Source: Limousia pullorum (GTDB taxonomy: Bacteria; Bacillota; Clostridia; Oscillospirales; Acutalibacteraceae). Taken from it: a stretch of 30,567 nucleotides of DNA. The stretch lies in NCBI GenBank assembly GCA_018714545.1, contig DVNG01000007.1:1-30567 (forward strand), read 5' to 3'. The notes beneath the pieces were generated by a model. The model made no database searches, was not told the DNA's origin, and saw nothing but the letters and a program-made list of their open reading frames with translations. The translations under genes were made by a program, and so were the position numbers. Below, piece after piece: positions 1 to 8,129 of the stretch (the first letter of the stretch is position 1; every line of letters starts with the position of its first letter).

Positions 1-63
1 TGTTTTAAAGTAGTATTTTCCCCGCTGTTTCCCTTTATTCAAATAAACAACGGAAAAATTAAC

Positions 64-92
64 TTGAATTGCTGTGAAAACAGATGTATAAT
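64..92 (+). promoter_or_regulatory. Sigma-A promoter of the amidohydrolase gene
   Basis: TTGAAT at 64-69 and a consensus TATAAT at 87-92 are separated by exactly 17 bases, about 50 bases before the start codon at 143. No other gene lies between, so this promoter most likely drives only the amidohydrolase. Confidence 0.8.
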
Positions 93-142
93 TATACTGT
101 ATTTTTTAATAAATTATAGCTTTAAATCAAGGAAGTGTTTAG

Positions 143-946
143 ATGGTTATAGATATTCACACACATATTTTTCCGCCAAAGCTTGCACCCCACGCTATAA
201 AGGCTTTGGAAAATTCCGCAGGCGCTCACGCCTTTTTAAATGGAACCAAAGAGGATTTAATAAAATCAATGAGCGAAAACGGCATTGACATAAGCGTAAA
301 CATGCCGGTAGCCTCAAGAGCAGACCAGGTTCATTCAATAAACAATTATTCAATAGAGGTAAACAACCAGGGAGACACAACCGGACTTTATTCCTTCGGC
401 GCTTGTCATCCTTTAAATCCCGACATGAAAGACGAGCTTAAAAGGCTTAAATCCGCAGGGATAAAGGGAATAAAAATACATCCTGATTTTCAGGGACTGT
501 ATCTTGACGATGAAACGGTTGTCCGCATTATGGAATACGCCGCAGAGCTGGGACTTATAATCCTAATCCACTGCGGAATGGACCCATCATTCCCGGATGT
601 TCACAGAAGCACACCGAAACGACTTGCCGGTATTCTCCCAAGGCTTAACGGTGCAAAAATAATCGCCGCACACATGGGCGGTTATGAATATATGGATGAT
701 GTTGAGGATTGCCTTGTGGGCAAGGACGTATACATCGACACAAGCTTCACCATAGGAAAGTTTGATGAAAAACAGATTTTAAGAATTTTACAAAACCACA
801 ACCCCGACAAAATTCTTTTCGGAACCGATTCCCCTTGGGATGACCAGAAAAACGCTTTGAAGCTTTTTAAAGAGCTTCCCATTTCCGATGAACTGAAAGA
901 AAAAATTCTCTGGAAAAACAGCAAAAATCTTTTAGAAATACTTTAA
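143..946 (+). CDS. Amidohydrolase family 2 (TIM-barrel metal-dependent hydrolase)
   Basis: A 267-aa cytoplasmic protein of the amidohydrolase-2 family, which hydrolyses or decarboxylates small cyclic or aromatic substrates. The typical metal-ligand pattern is visible: HTH at residues 6-8, KIHP at 111-114, IHCG with His143, AAHMGG with His177, and GTDSPW with Asp229. Length is normal for the compact members of the family, and there is no signal peptide. The start at 143 is preceded by AAGGAAG at 129-135. A promoter lies just upstream and a rho-independent terminator follows, so it is a single-gene unit and context gives no substrate. A TatD-type nuclease is less likely, because the KIHP and GTDSPW arrangement fits amidohydrolase-2 better. 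Confidence 0.85.
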   Translation: MVIDIHTHIFPPKLAPHAIKALENSAGAHAFLNGTKEDLIKSMSENGIDISVNMPVASRADQVHSINNYSIEVNNQGDTTGLYSFGACHPLNPDMKDELKRLKSAGIKGIKIHPDFQGLYLDDETVVRIMEYAAELGLIILIHCGMDPSFPDVHRSTPKRLAGILPRLNGAKIIAAHMGGYEYMDDVEDCLVGKDVYIDTSFTIGKFDEKQILRILQNHNPDKILFGTDSPWDDQKNALKLFKELPISDELKEKILWKNSKNLLEIL

Positions 947-960
947 TATAACTACATACT

Positions 961-991
961 AATCAGCGTCCTTTTGGGCGCTGATTTTTTT
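961..991 (+). terminator. Rho-independent terminator after the amidohydrolase
   Basis: An 11-bp stem pairs 961-971 with 976-986 (one G-U pair) around a TTTT loop, followed by a run of T to 991. It ends transcription 15 bases after the stop codon. Confidence 0.9.
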
Positions 992-1042
992 ATTTACAAC
1001 ACCTTCCAATTATTAAAAAATTCTTAATTTTTACATAAATTG

Positions 1043-1070
1043 TTGAAAAGTTTTTTGGATGTTATATAAT
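1043..1070 (+). promoter_or_regulatory. Sigma-A promoter of the first lipoprotein pair
   Basis: TTGAAA at 1043-1048 and TATAAT at 1065-1070 are separated by 16 bases. The start codon at 1120 follows after an A-rich leader with AAGGAG at 1106-1111. Confidence 0.8.
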
Positions 1071-1119
1071 TAAATTAACGAAATATTAAAAATAATTGCA
1101 AAAGTAAGGAGTTGATATT

Positions 1120-2637
1120 ATGAGGAAAAATTTCAAGAAAATTCTATGCTGTCTGCTTGCAGTCACTGTACTTGCAGGTGTTCTTACCCTTTCAGGATGT
1201 AAGGAAGAACAAAACACAGCCACAATTAAATGGGGTATTTACAGATGTTCAGAGGAAGACGCCGTAATTTTGGAAAGCTCTCTCAATGCGGAGCTTGAAA
1301 ACCTGTCAAAGCCCTACCGTGTGGATATTTCCGGCTTTAATTATTCCGATTACGGCGATGATTATGAAAAGCTTTCCTCAGATTTTGATATTTTCTACCT
1401 GGAAAACAGTGACAATCCCGATGATTTTACATCGTATCTTCAAGACATTATAAACTGTGTGGAAAACGGATGTTTCATGGCTCTTGACGACATCTTTTTT
1501 GAGGGTCAGGAGGAAATTATAGTGAACACAATTATAGAGCAATATGTCATTGAAGAAAATCTTGATTACGGAAAATTTGACGGCGTTCAGTACATATTCC
1601 CCACCAACATAAGCTCAGTAAAAAATGCAATATCAGTAGGCACAAGCTTTGGAGTTAAGACAAAGTTATTCGAGGAAGCTCAACTGCCTATGGAAGAATA
1701 CATGGTGGATATAACAGAAGCCGACCAGCTTCTTGAAAAGCTTTCACAATATTCAAGCACCCTTATATATCTTCCCACAGACAGCCTTGTGGATATAGTG
1801 AATCATGACACAAGCATTGATAAAAAATACGTTCTTCCATACGGTGTTTACGGTTTTCACTACGTTGTACCCAAAAATCTGATGTTTTATCTTGAAATAT
1901 ATACCTATCTTTTCCCGGTTTCGGGAGTGGGAATGACAAGGGAAACAGAGCCGAAAGTTTTTAACCTTTTCTCCGATGAATACTTTATAGACTATGTAAA
2001 AGCTATGGTGAGATATCGTGAAAAGGGATATACAACGCAATTAGACACCTTTGATATAAACAATTCAATGGGGCACGGAGTAAAGGATTTACCTATAGTG
2101 GCAGGCGATTTTACTCTTCTGCCCACCGGTTCAGGAAAATATATTTACTATTCTCCGGAATCCATACAAAAAACAAGTCTCTGCGGTCTTGCTGTATCCT
2201 CAAAAACCGAGAAAAAGGATGAAGCTTTAGCATTTCTTTACGACCTCATAACAGACAAGGATGTTAAAAAGTCCCTTTACTCAGAAAGTGACCAATACTA
2301 TGTGAGCCTTTTTGATGAGGAACTTTGCAGAGTAGCTTTCTCTCCAAAAGATGAAAACGGCGACCGTATCGCCCCTTATCTTGAAGCATTGGAAAACGCT
2401 CAGGAGATTGACAAACCAAACGGTTTTGACCTTACTGGACTTGAGGATGTAAAAGAACAAATCGACCTTTATGTCTGTGAAATAACCAGAAACTTTTTCT
2501 ATGATAACGGAGTTTTAGCCGATGAAAACGGAAATATAACTGAAGAAAGCATAGAAAAAAATATGGCTGAAATCGCCCAGCACCTTGAGGAACTGGGTAT
2601 TCAGCAAATTATCGACCGAATTGAAGAACAGCTTTAA
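1120..2637 (+). CDS. Solute-binding-protein-like lipoprotein A1
   Basis: A 505-aa predicted lipoprotein. Residues 1-27 form a lipoprotein signal peptide with lipobox LSGC and Cys27 as the likely lipidated residue. The body resembles a family 1 extracellular solute-binding protein: the stretch SGVGM near residue 270 and the segment AVSSKTEKKDEALAFLYDLI are typical of the C-terminal lobe. It ends with an acidic, probably amphipathic helix (EKNMAEIAQHLEELGIQQII). It is a clear paralogue of the protein at 4493-5965, and the last ~50 residues are the most conserved part. No import permease is encoded nearby; the partner ABC system downstream is of the ABC-2 type. The ligand is unknown. It is separated from the next lipoprotein by 26 bases and is probably co-transcribed with it. 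Confidence 0.75.
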   Translation: MRKNFKKILCCLLAVTVLAGVLTLSGCKEEQNTATIKWGIYRCSEEDAVILESSLNAELENLSKPYRVDISGFNYSDYGDDYEKLSSDFDIFYLENSDNPDDFTSYLQDIINCVENGCFMALDDIFFEGQEEIIVNTIIEQYVIEENLDYGKFDGVQYIFPTNISSVKNAISVGTSFGVKTKLFEEAQLPMEEYMVDITEADQLLEKLSQYSSTLIYLPTDSLVDIVNHDTSIDKKYVLPYGVYGFHYVVPKNLMFYLEIYTYLFPVSGVGMTRETEPKVFNLFSDEYFIDYVKAMVRYREKGYTTQLDTFDINNSMGHGVKDLPIVAGDFTLLPTGSGKYIYYSPESIQKTSLCGLAVSSKTEKKDEALAFLYDLITDKDVKKSLYSESDQYYVSLFDEELCRVAFSPKDENGDRIAPYLEALENAQEIDKPNGFDLTGLEDVKEQIDLYVCEITRNFFYDNGVLADENGNITEESIEKNMAEIAQHLEELGIQQIIDRIEEQL

Positions 2638-2663
2638 AGGCTTAGATAAAAGGAAGTGATTTT

Positions 2664-3821
2664 ATGAAAGTTAAAAAACTATCATTGATTATATGTCTTG
2701 CTTTATTGCTTTACGCATTTACAGCCTGCTCCAAAAATGAGAAAACACAGACGACGGAATGGGAAAGCTACAGCACAACAGGCTTTAAAGTCTACAAAGA
2801 CGGTGTATTTTTCACCGACAATAACACTATTCTCCACTACTTCGACGCCTCTTCAAAGGAAGACGTCATATTGTGCGACAAAAAGGACTGTCAGCACTCC
2901 GGCTCAAGCTGTCACGGATATATAGGTTCATCCAGAGGTTACGTGGTTTCCGGTGAGCATATCTACACCTTAAATAACAATGATTCCTTTGACACTCTTA
3001 TTGAGTCAAATATAGATTACACAAATCACAAAGAAACCGTATCCTTAGGCAAAGCCTTGACAGAACAGGGATATTATATATCAGCCGACAGCTTTTTGGT
3101 TTCCGGCGACTATCTTTACTATTTAGCGCAGGTTACAAACTTTGATACAGGCGACTCCTATTACGGAATTTACGGTATAAACATAAAAACCGGAAAAGAA
3201 ACCACAATAACTGACCGCCAAAAAAGCTCAAGCGACTTGAATATTGTCAGCGTCTGCGGCCCTGAGATAATCTATTTTACCTCTTATCTTGATGAAGAGC
3301 TTAGCAATCAGATTTACGGACTTGAGCAGGAGACCATAGACTGGGAAAAGTGGAATAAAAAATTTAAAGAAATCGAAGAACAAAGAACCTACAGCGTATA
3401 CAGATATAATATAGAAACAGGTGAAACAACAGTATTTTACGAAAACAAAACAACAACGCTCCCCCTTTTCGCAAATGAAAACTCCTTGTATTGTATGAAC
3501 TATACCATTGACGAAACAAGCTATGTTGCCGACAGATATTTCACTGTTGACCAGAAAACACAGGAAGAAAAAGATGTTACTGAGGATGAGTATTACAAAG
3601 CCTTTAGAGGATATACCGACAGCGAAAAGGAAACCATAACCGGCGGCAATGAAGATTTAAGCATTTACTGCCTTGTGGACAGCGGCTATATAGGCACAAG
3701 AGCTGACAAAAAAGTTCAGACAGGCGAAAATTCTTACCTTATAACAAAGCAAAGCTATGTTTTAATAGATAAAAACAATCCTCAAAATGAGCCTTTTGTT
3801 TTCTATACTTTTGAAAAATAA
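2664..3821 (+). CDS. Lipoprotein B1 with Cys/His cluster, DUF5050-like
   Basis: A 385-aa predicted lipoprotein with signal peptide and lipobox FTAC (Cys22). Near residues 71-84 it carries a compact cluster, CDKKDCQHSGSSCHGY, of Cys71, Cys76, His78, Cys83 and His84. A similar Cys-x4-Cys-x-His pattern occurs in many uncharacterised clostridial lipoproteins with beta-propeller-like repeats. Repeated YY/Tyr-Gly strand motifs (GDYLYYLA, YYGIYGINIKTGKE, YRYNIETGETTVFYENK) fit a beta-propeller. It is a paralogue of the protein at 6049-7212. The role is unknown; metal binding or disulfide formation by the cluster is inference. The DUF5050 assignment is tentative. Confidence 0.7.
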   Translation: MKVKKLSLIICLALLLYAFTACSKNEKTQTTEWESYSTTGFKVYKDGVFFTDNNTILHYFDASSKEDVILCDKKDCQHSGSSCHGYIGSSRGYVVSGEHIYTLNNNDSFDTLIESNIDYTNHKETVSLGKALTEQGYYISADSFLVSGDYLYYLAQVTNFDTGDSYYGIYGINIKTGKETTITDRQKSSSDLNIVSVCGPEIIYFTSYLDEELSNQIYGLEQETIDWEKWNKKFKEIEEQRTYSVYRYNIETGETTVFYENKTTTLPLFANENSLYCMNYTIDETSYVADRYFTVDQKTQEEKDVTEDEYYKAFRGYTDSEKETITGGNEDLSIYCLVDSGYIGTRADKKVQTGENSYLITKQSYVLIDKNNPQNEPFVFYTFEK

Positions 3822-3854
3822 CTTTAAAAATTTTTTAAAAATCACGCAAAAAGC

Positions 3855-3883
3855 TTGCAATTATATTTTTAATATGTTATACT
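3855..3883 (+). promoter_or_regulatory. Sigma-A promoter of the secreted-protein/ABC operon
   Basis: TTGCAA at 3855-3860 and TATACT at 3878-3883 with a 17-base spacer. The predicted start of transcription near 3890 gives an unusually long leader of about 155 bases before the gene at 4045, and the mini-ORF at 3961 lies inside it. No clear terminator separates this promoter from the gene ending at 3821, so read-through is possible. Confidence 0.8.
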
Positions 3884-3960
3884 CTTACCATAATAAATTT
3901 TAAATAAGTTGATTATTTTTATATGCAATTTACAGTAAACTATTTTAGGAGGGGAGTCCG

Positions 3961-3975
3961 ATGTGCTGTTGTTAA
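3961..3975 (+). CDS. Mini-ORF Met-Cys-Cys-Cys, candidate leader peptide
   Basis: AGGAGGGGAG at 3947-3956, one of the strongest ribosome sites in the window, sits 8 bases before ATG at 3961. The ORF reads ATG TGC TGT TGT TAA. It lies in the long leader of the secreted-protein gene, about 70 bases upstream of that gene's own ribosome site. Cysteine-rich leader peptides that control downstream genes by ribosome stalling are known in actinobacteria; a comparable role here is inference. An alternative GTG start at 3963 in another frame would give the Leu-rich MLLLNLDL, but ATG is the better start. No strong attenuator hairpin is visible downstream. Confidence 0.45.
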   Translation: MCCC

Positions 3976-4044
3976 ATTTAGATTTATAAAAAATGTCCAT
4001 TCATACCAAACAACAGGTGTTTATAAAAAGAAAGGAGCATAATT

Positions 4045-4458
4045 ATGAAAATAAAAAAGATTATTTCCGGTATGATTGCAGCATCTATTATGACAGCAGC
4101 AATATTCTCGGCTAATGCAGCTCTTACCGCAGAAGGCACATATAATGGAATACGCTATGGCGGCGAGCTTCAGGTACATATTTCAAGTTCTGGTTCTTAT
4201 GTGAAAGGAATAACAAACCGTTTGGCAGGCGGATATGGATTTACCGGTGTAAAGGTCACAGCTTCCGGAAAATTGCAAGAAGGTAGTTTAACCGAATATT
4301 TCACCAACGTAAGTAAATCATCCTCTAGTGTAGGTTCACAAGCTGTGGTAACTTTAAAAAGTGAAGATGTTGGCGGCGGAATTAAAACTGTTGACTCAGC
4401 GCAAGGACAGCATTATGTTACAAGTCCTGCAACCGCTTATATCACTACAACCTATTAA
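4045..4458 (+). CDS. Small secreted protein of unknown family
   Basis: A 137-aa protein with a Sec signal peptide (residues 1-25, likely cleavage after Ala-Asn-Ala), leaving about 112 residues rich in Ser, Thr, Gly and Val. The mature part (YNGIRYGGELQVHISSSGSY and following) looks all-beta and has no Cys, no LPxTG-like sorting signal and no transmembrane segment. AAAGGAG lies 8 bases upstream of the ATG. The gene is first in a probable five-gene operon with the second lipoprotein pair and the ABC genes; the next gene starts 34 bases after its stop. It was compared by eye with lactococcin 972-type bacteriocins and no convincing match was seen. It could be a cargo, ligand or surface adhesin; the function is not recognised. 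Confidence 0.65.
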   Translation: MKIKKIISGMIAASIMTAAIFSANAALTAEGTYNGIRYGGELQVHISSSGSYVKGITNRLAGGYGFTGVKVTASGKLQEGSLTEYFTNVSKSSSSVGSQAVVTLKSEDVGGGIKTVDSAQGQHYVTSPATAYITTTY

Positions 4459-4492
4459 ATTAAAACTTATACGCTTTTATTGAGGTGATTCT

Positions 4493-5965
4493 ATGAGGTT
4501 TAAAAAGCTAATTTCCGCTTTGCTTTGTATGGTTATTGTTGTTTCTTTGTTTTCAGGCTGTAACAATGAAGACAAACCGGTCACTCTCAGCGTAAGACTC
4601 ACTTTTTCAATAGGCACAGAGCTTGAAGAATACGAGGACGATATAAATGCAAAGCTCGAGGAGCTTCAAAAGCCCTATCGTCTTGATTTTTCAACAGTTC
4701 GTTACCAAGAATATTTTGACGAAGATGGGAACTTTACAAATTACAGCAAGCTGATTGACGATTTTGATGTTTTTTATGTTGACAACGGTATTGTAAGCAA
4801 CAGCACTTCTGTTCAGGGAATCCCCCAGCTTCTTGAAAACCAATGTCTTTATTCCCCTGAGGATTTATGGACGGAGGAGCAGTACGAGGACGTAAAGAAA
4901 GAATACCTCATAGATGAAAACCTGGATTCCGGAAGATATAAAGGCAAGCTCTATATAATACCCACCTCTTTCGGAGTTATTATACCTTTCAGCACAGACG
5001 GCGGCTTTGCCATAGACAAAGAGCTTTTTGAAAAAGCCAATCTCACGGAGGAAGACTACATGGTGGATATAACCCAGGCGGACGCCCTCTTCCAAAAGCT
5101 CTATGAAGCCAACGAATATGAAGCTTTGTTTGCATATGACACTATTCCTGCTCATTTTAAGACTTATTCGGTTGAAAATTATATTGTAAAGGTTATCTCT
5201 ACTCATTGCAATAAATACAAATATCTGGTTTCGGGAGTAGGAGTCACAAAGGAAAACTCTCCAAGGGTATTCAACCTGTTTTCCGACCCGTATATGGTTG
5301 AATTTATAAAGGCTATGGCGAGATATAAAAACGCCGGGTATATGACTGAAACAGTTACGTCTGCAAAAGTAAATGTCTCTATATCTTCCACCAGCAAAAA
5401 TACTATCGCAGCCTTTGGCTCTATGTATGTAACACCATCACCAACCGGAACATACGGCTATTACCCACCGGACAATATGCAGGAAACCGTTCTTACAGGT
5501 ATGGCTATATCCTCAAAAACACAGCACAAAGATGAAGCGGCGCAGCTTCTCTATGACCTTGTATGTGACGATGAGGTAAAGAAGCTTTTTGGAAAGCATG
5601 ATGTAAACGCCCTGTATACAATAAATGTTTGCCAGGATATGGATGTAAATGAGTGGTCTGACGCCTATTATCCTGCGGACGAAAGCGGAGACAGAGTTAC
5701 GCCTTATCTTGAAACTGTAGAAATCGCAAAGCCCTATGACAATATTTCCTATATAGACCTTACAGGGCTTGAGGAGAAAAAGGAAGCCATTGACAGCTAT
5801 ATAATTGAGATAAGTGAAAGCTTTTTCGACGAAAACGGAGTTTTAGCCGATGAAAACGGAAAGCTTACAGATGAAAGCGTAGAAAAAGGAATGGCGGAAA
5901 TTGCACAGCGCCTTGAGGAGCTGGGTATTCAGGAGATTATAGACCGTATTTCAGAGCAGGTTTAG
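4493..5965 (+). CDS. Solute-binding-protein-like lipoprotein A2
   Basis: A 490-aa predicted lipoprotein with lipobox FSGC (Cys23). It is a paralogue of the lipoprotein at 1120-2637 along its length: both share EEYMVDIT/EDYMVDIT near the middle, SGVG plus ..VFNLFSD, the lobe motif AISSKTQHKDEAAQLLYDLV, and the C-terminal NGVLADENGKLTDESVEKG. The second half is more conserved than the first, which suggests divergence in the ligand-facing N-terminal lobe. The start is preceded by TGAGGTGATTCT. It probably sits in one operon with the small secreted protein upstream and with B2 and the ABC genes downstream. No import permease is encoded, so a role as an accessory or sensor lipoprotein of the ABC-2-type system is inferred. 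Confidence 0.75.
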   Translation: MRFKKLISALLCMVIVVSLFSGCNNEDKPVTLSVRLTFSIGTELEEYEDDINAKLEELQKPYRLDFSTVRYQEYFDEDGNFTNYSKLIDDFDVFYVDNGIVSNSTSVQGIPQLLENQCLYSPEDLWTEEQYEDVKKEYLIDENLDSGRYKGKLYIIPTSFGVIIPFSTDGGFAIDKELFEKANLTEEDYMVDITQADALFQKLYEANEYEALFAYDTIPAHFKTYSVENYIVKVISTHCNKYKYLVSGVGVTKENSPRVFNLFSDPYMVEFIKAMARYKNAGYMTETVTSAKVNVSISSTSKNTIAAFGSMYVTPSPTGTYGYYPPDNMQETVLTGMAISSKTQHKDEAAQLLYDLVCDDEVKKLFGKHDVNALYTINVCQDMDVNEWSDAYYPADESGDRVTPYLETVEIAKPYDNISYIDLTGLEEKKEAIDSYIIEISESFFDENGVLADENGKLTDESVEKGMAEIAQRLEELGIQEIIDRISEQV

Positions 5966-5992
5966 CTCTTTCTGAAAATAAAATTTTATTAA

Positions 5993-6031
5993 AATATTGG
6001 CTCTGCGAATAAAAAACGCAGAGCCAATATT
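5993..6031 (+). other. Perfect 15-bp intercistronic hairpin without U-tract
   Basis: Bases 5993-6007 are the exact reverse complement of 6017-6031, with a 9-base A-rich loop (AATAAAAAA). It is followed by GCTAACGGGG rather than T residues, and the ribosome site of the next gene begins 6 bases later. It therefore looks like an mRNA-stability, processing or translational element rather than a terminator. The equivalent gap between A1 and B1 (2638-2663) has no such structure. Confidence 0.85.
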
Positions 6032-6048
6032 GCTAACGGGGTGATTTT

Positions 6049-7212
6049 ATGAAGCTTAGAAAACTTTCACTGATTATGTGTCTTGTTTTATTGATGTCCT
6101 TATTTACAGCCTGCTCCGGCAATGAAGAAACACAGCAGCCGCTGCAGTGGGTTAGCCACACTGCAACCGGCTTTAAAGTCTATAAGGAAGGTGTATTTTT
6201 CGTAGACAAAAACGGTATACTCCAATATTTTGATGCCGCTTCAAAAAAAACTGTAGTATTGTGCGACAAAAAAGACTGTCAACATTCCGGCAAAAGCTGT
6301 CACGGATATATAGGCTCAGCCTATAGTTACAATGTATCCGGCGGCAAAATCTACACCTTAAACGATGAAGACTCCCTTTACACCCTAATTGAGTCGGATA
6401 TAGACTTTACAAACCACAAAGAAACCGTAACTCTGGGAAAAGAACTTTCCGAAGAGGGATTTTATATAGATCCAATGAGACCTTTGGTTTCCGGAGATTA
6501 TATATACTATGTAACAGAGGTCTCAAACTTCAACACAGGTGAATCCTATTATGGAATATACGGCGCAAATTTAAAAACCGGCAAGGAAGCCACTATTATT
6601 GACCATATGGAACAAGGAACATTAGACATTGTAAGTGTCTGCGACTCTGAAATAATATATTTTACCTCATATCTTGACAAGGAGCTAAGCAATGAGATTT
6701 ACGGTAGTATTCCAAACGAATTAGACTTTGAAGAATACAGTAAAAAATTCAAAGAGTACGAAGAACAGAGAACCTACAGAACATATAAATATAATATAGA
6801 AACAGGAGAAACCAAAGTGCTTTACGAAAATAAAGCGGCTGCACTTCCTGTTTTTGCCGATGAAAACTACTTATATGCTTACACCTACACTGTTTATGAA
6901 GCTACGCAGTCCTTTGTTCCCGATAGATATTTTACTGTTGACCTTAAAACTCAGGAAGAAAAAACCATCGGCAAGGACGAATTTGAGAAAAAACAGCGTG
7001 GCTTCTCCGAAAGCGAGGCAGACGCCATAACCGGCGGCAGTGAGGATTTGGTTATTTACTGCCTGGTGGACAGCGGCTATATAGGCACAAGAACCGACAA
7101 AAAAGTTCCGACAGGTGAAAATTCTTACACTATAACAGGACAAAGCTACGTTTTAATAGATAAAAACAATCCTCAAAGCGAACCCTTTGCTTTTTACAGC
7201 TGGGAGGATTGA
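6049..7212 (+). CDS. Lipoprotein B2 with Cys/His cluster, DUF5050-like
   Basis: A 387-aa predicted lipoprotein with lipobox FTAC (Cys22), and a close paralogue of the protein at 2664-3821. The Cys/His cluster is kept exactly in spacing (Cys72, Cys77, His79, Cys84, His85), and so is the C-terminal third (SEDLVIYCLVDSGYIGTR, SYVLIDKNNPQ). Repeated Tyr-rich strands suggest a beta-propeller. The start is preceded by GGGGTGATTTT, and the hairpin at 5993-6031 lies directly upstream. The ABC ATPase gene begins 35 bases after the stop with no terminator between, so the exporter genes are likely on the same transcript. Biochemical role unknown. Confidence 0.72.
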   Translation: MKLRKLSLIMCLVLLMSLFTACSGNEETQQPLQWVSHTATGFKVYKEGVFFVDKNGILQYFDAASKKTVVLCDKKDCQHSGKSCHGYIGSAYSYNVSGGKIYTLNDEDSLYTLIESDIDFTNHKETVTLGKELSEEGFYIDPMRPLVSGDYIYYVTEVSNFNTGESYYGIYGANLKTGKEATIIDHMEQGTLDIVSVCDSEIIYFTSYLDKELSNEIYGSIPNELDFEEYSKKFKEYEEQRTYRTYKYNIETGETKVLYENKAAALPVFADENYLYAYTYTVYEATQSFVPDRYFTVDLKTQEEKTIGKDEFEKKQRGFSESEADAITGGSEDLVIYCLVDSGYIGTRTDKKVPTGENSYTITGQSYVLIDKNNPQSEPFAFYSWED

Positions 7213-7247
7213 CAATAGCAAAAACTATATAAAAGGAGGGCGGTTAT

Positions 7248-8129
7248 ATGGAGCTTAAACTAAAAAACATAACAAAGCAGTACGGTGAGAAAAAAGCCCT
7301 TGACAATTTTTCCCTCACCTTCAAGCCGGGCATATACGGACTTTTGGGGCCCAACGGCTCGGGAAAATCCACAATGATGAAAATTATCACCGACAACATA
7401 AGCCCCACAAAGGGCGAGGTTTTTTGGGATTCCACACCCATTTTAAAAATGGGCGACCAATACCGCTCACTTTTAGGCTATATGCCCCAGCAGCAGGGAA
7501 TATACGACAACTTTACCGCAAGGCGTTTTTTGTGGTACATGTGCGCTTTAAAGGGTATCCCGAAAAGGGAAATCCCCAAAATGGTGGAACAGGCGGCAAA
7601 AAAAGTTAATCTCTATGACGTTTTGGACAAAAAGCTTGGGGGCTTTTCCGGCGGAATGAAGCAGAGAGTTTTAATAGCTCAGGCGATTTTGGGCGACCCG
7701 AAAATACTTATCTTTGACGAGCCAACCGCAGGACTTGACCCCAAGGAGCGCATAAGAATAAGAAATTTAATTTCGGAAATCGCCTTTGACCGAATTGTAA
7801 TAATCGCCACCCATGTTGTGCCTGATATTGAATTTATCGCCAAAAAGGTGGTTATGCTGAAAAGCGGCGTGTGTTACGGATGTCTTCCACCGTCAAAATG
7901 GCTTAAATCAGTTGAGGGCAAGGTTTTTGAATTTCCCGCAAGGGAGAAAGACATTCCCTTTATTGAAAAGCTTTTTGTAGTGGGAAATTTAAGGCGTGAC
8001 GAAAAGGACACGGTATGGGTAAGAGTGGTTTCCGACAAAAAGCCAAAAGCCCCCAGACTTTCCGTCCTCCCTCCCACCCTTGAGGATGTTTACCTGTATA
8101 TGTTCAACGACAGAGGTGAGAAAAAATGA
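7248..8129 (+). CDS. ABC transporter ATP-binding protein, ABC-2/NatA-BcrA type
   Basis: A 293-aa ATPase that energises the permease encoded by the next gene. Walker A is GPNGSGKST (residues 34-42), the signature is FSGGMKQR (133-140), Walker B is ILIFDEP (153-159) with the D-loop AGLDP, and the switch His is H189. The layout, with a C-terminal extension ending in a TLEDVYLYMF motif, fits the exporter ATPases of the NatA/BcrA/drug-export group rather than importers. The start is preceded by AAAGGAGGGCGG. The stop overlaps the permease start in an ATGA arrangement, which indicates translational coupling. The cargo is unknown; lipoprotein and small secreted-protein genes precede it in the same operon. 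Confidence 0.9.
   Translation: MELKLKNITKQYGEKKALDNFSLTFKPGIYGLLGPNGSGKSTMMKIITDNISPTKGEVFWDSTPILKMGDQYRSLLGYMPQQQGIYDNFTARRFLWYMCALKGIPKREIPKMVEQAAKKVNLYDVLDKKLGGFSGGMKQRVLIAQAILGDPKILIFDEPTAGLDPKERIRIRNLISEIAFDRIVIIATHVVPDIEFIAKKVVMLKSGVCYGCLPPSKWLKSVEGKVFEFPAREKDIPFIEKLFVVGNLRRDEKDTVWVRVVSDKKPKAPRLSVLPPTLEDVYLYMFNDRGEKK

Noticed and set aside
22..53. Possible terminator hairpin at the window start
   Set aside because: The 9-bp stem contains a C-A mismatch and no T-run follows on either strand.
4045..4458. Lactococcin 972-type bacteriocin
   Set aside because: Signal peptide and ABC neighbours are suggestive, but the mature part is too long and lacks the recognisable family pattern, and the permease is not of the associated immunity-protein type as far as I can tell.
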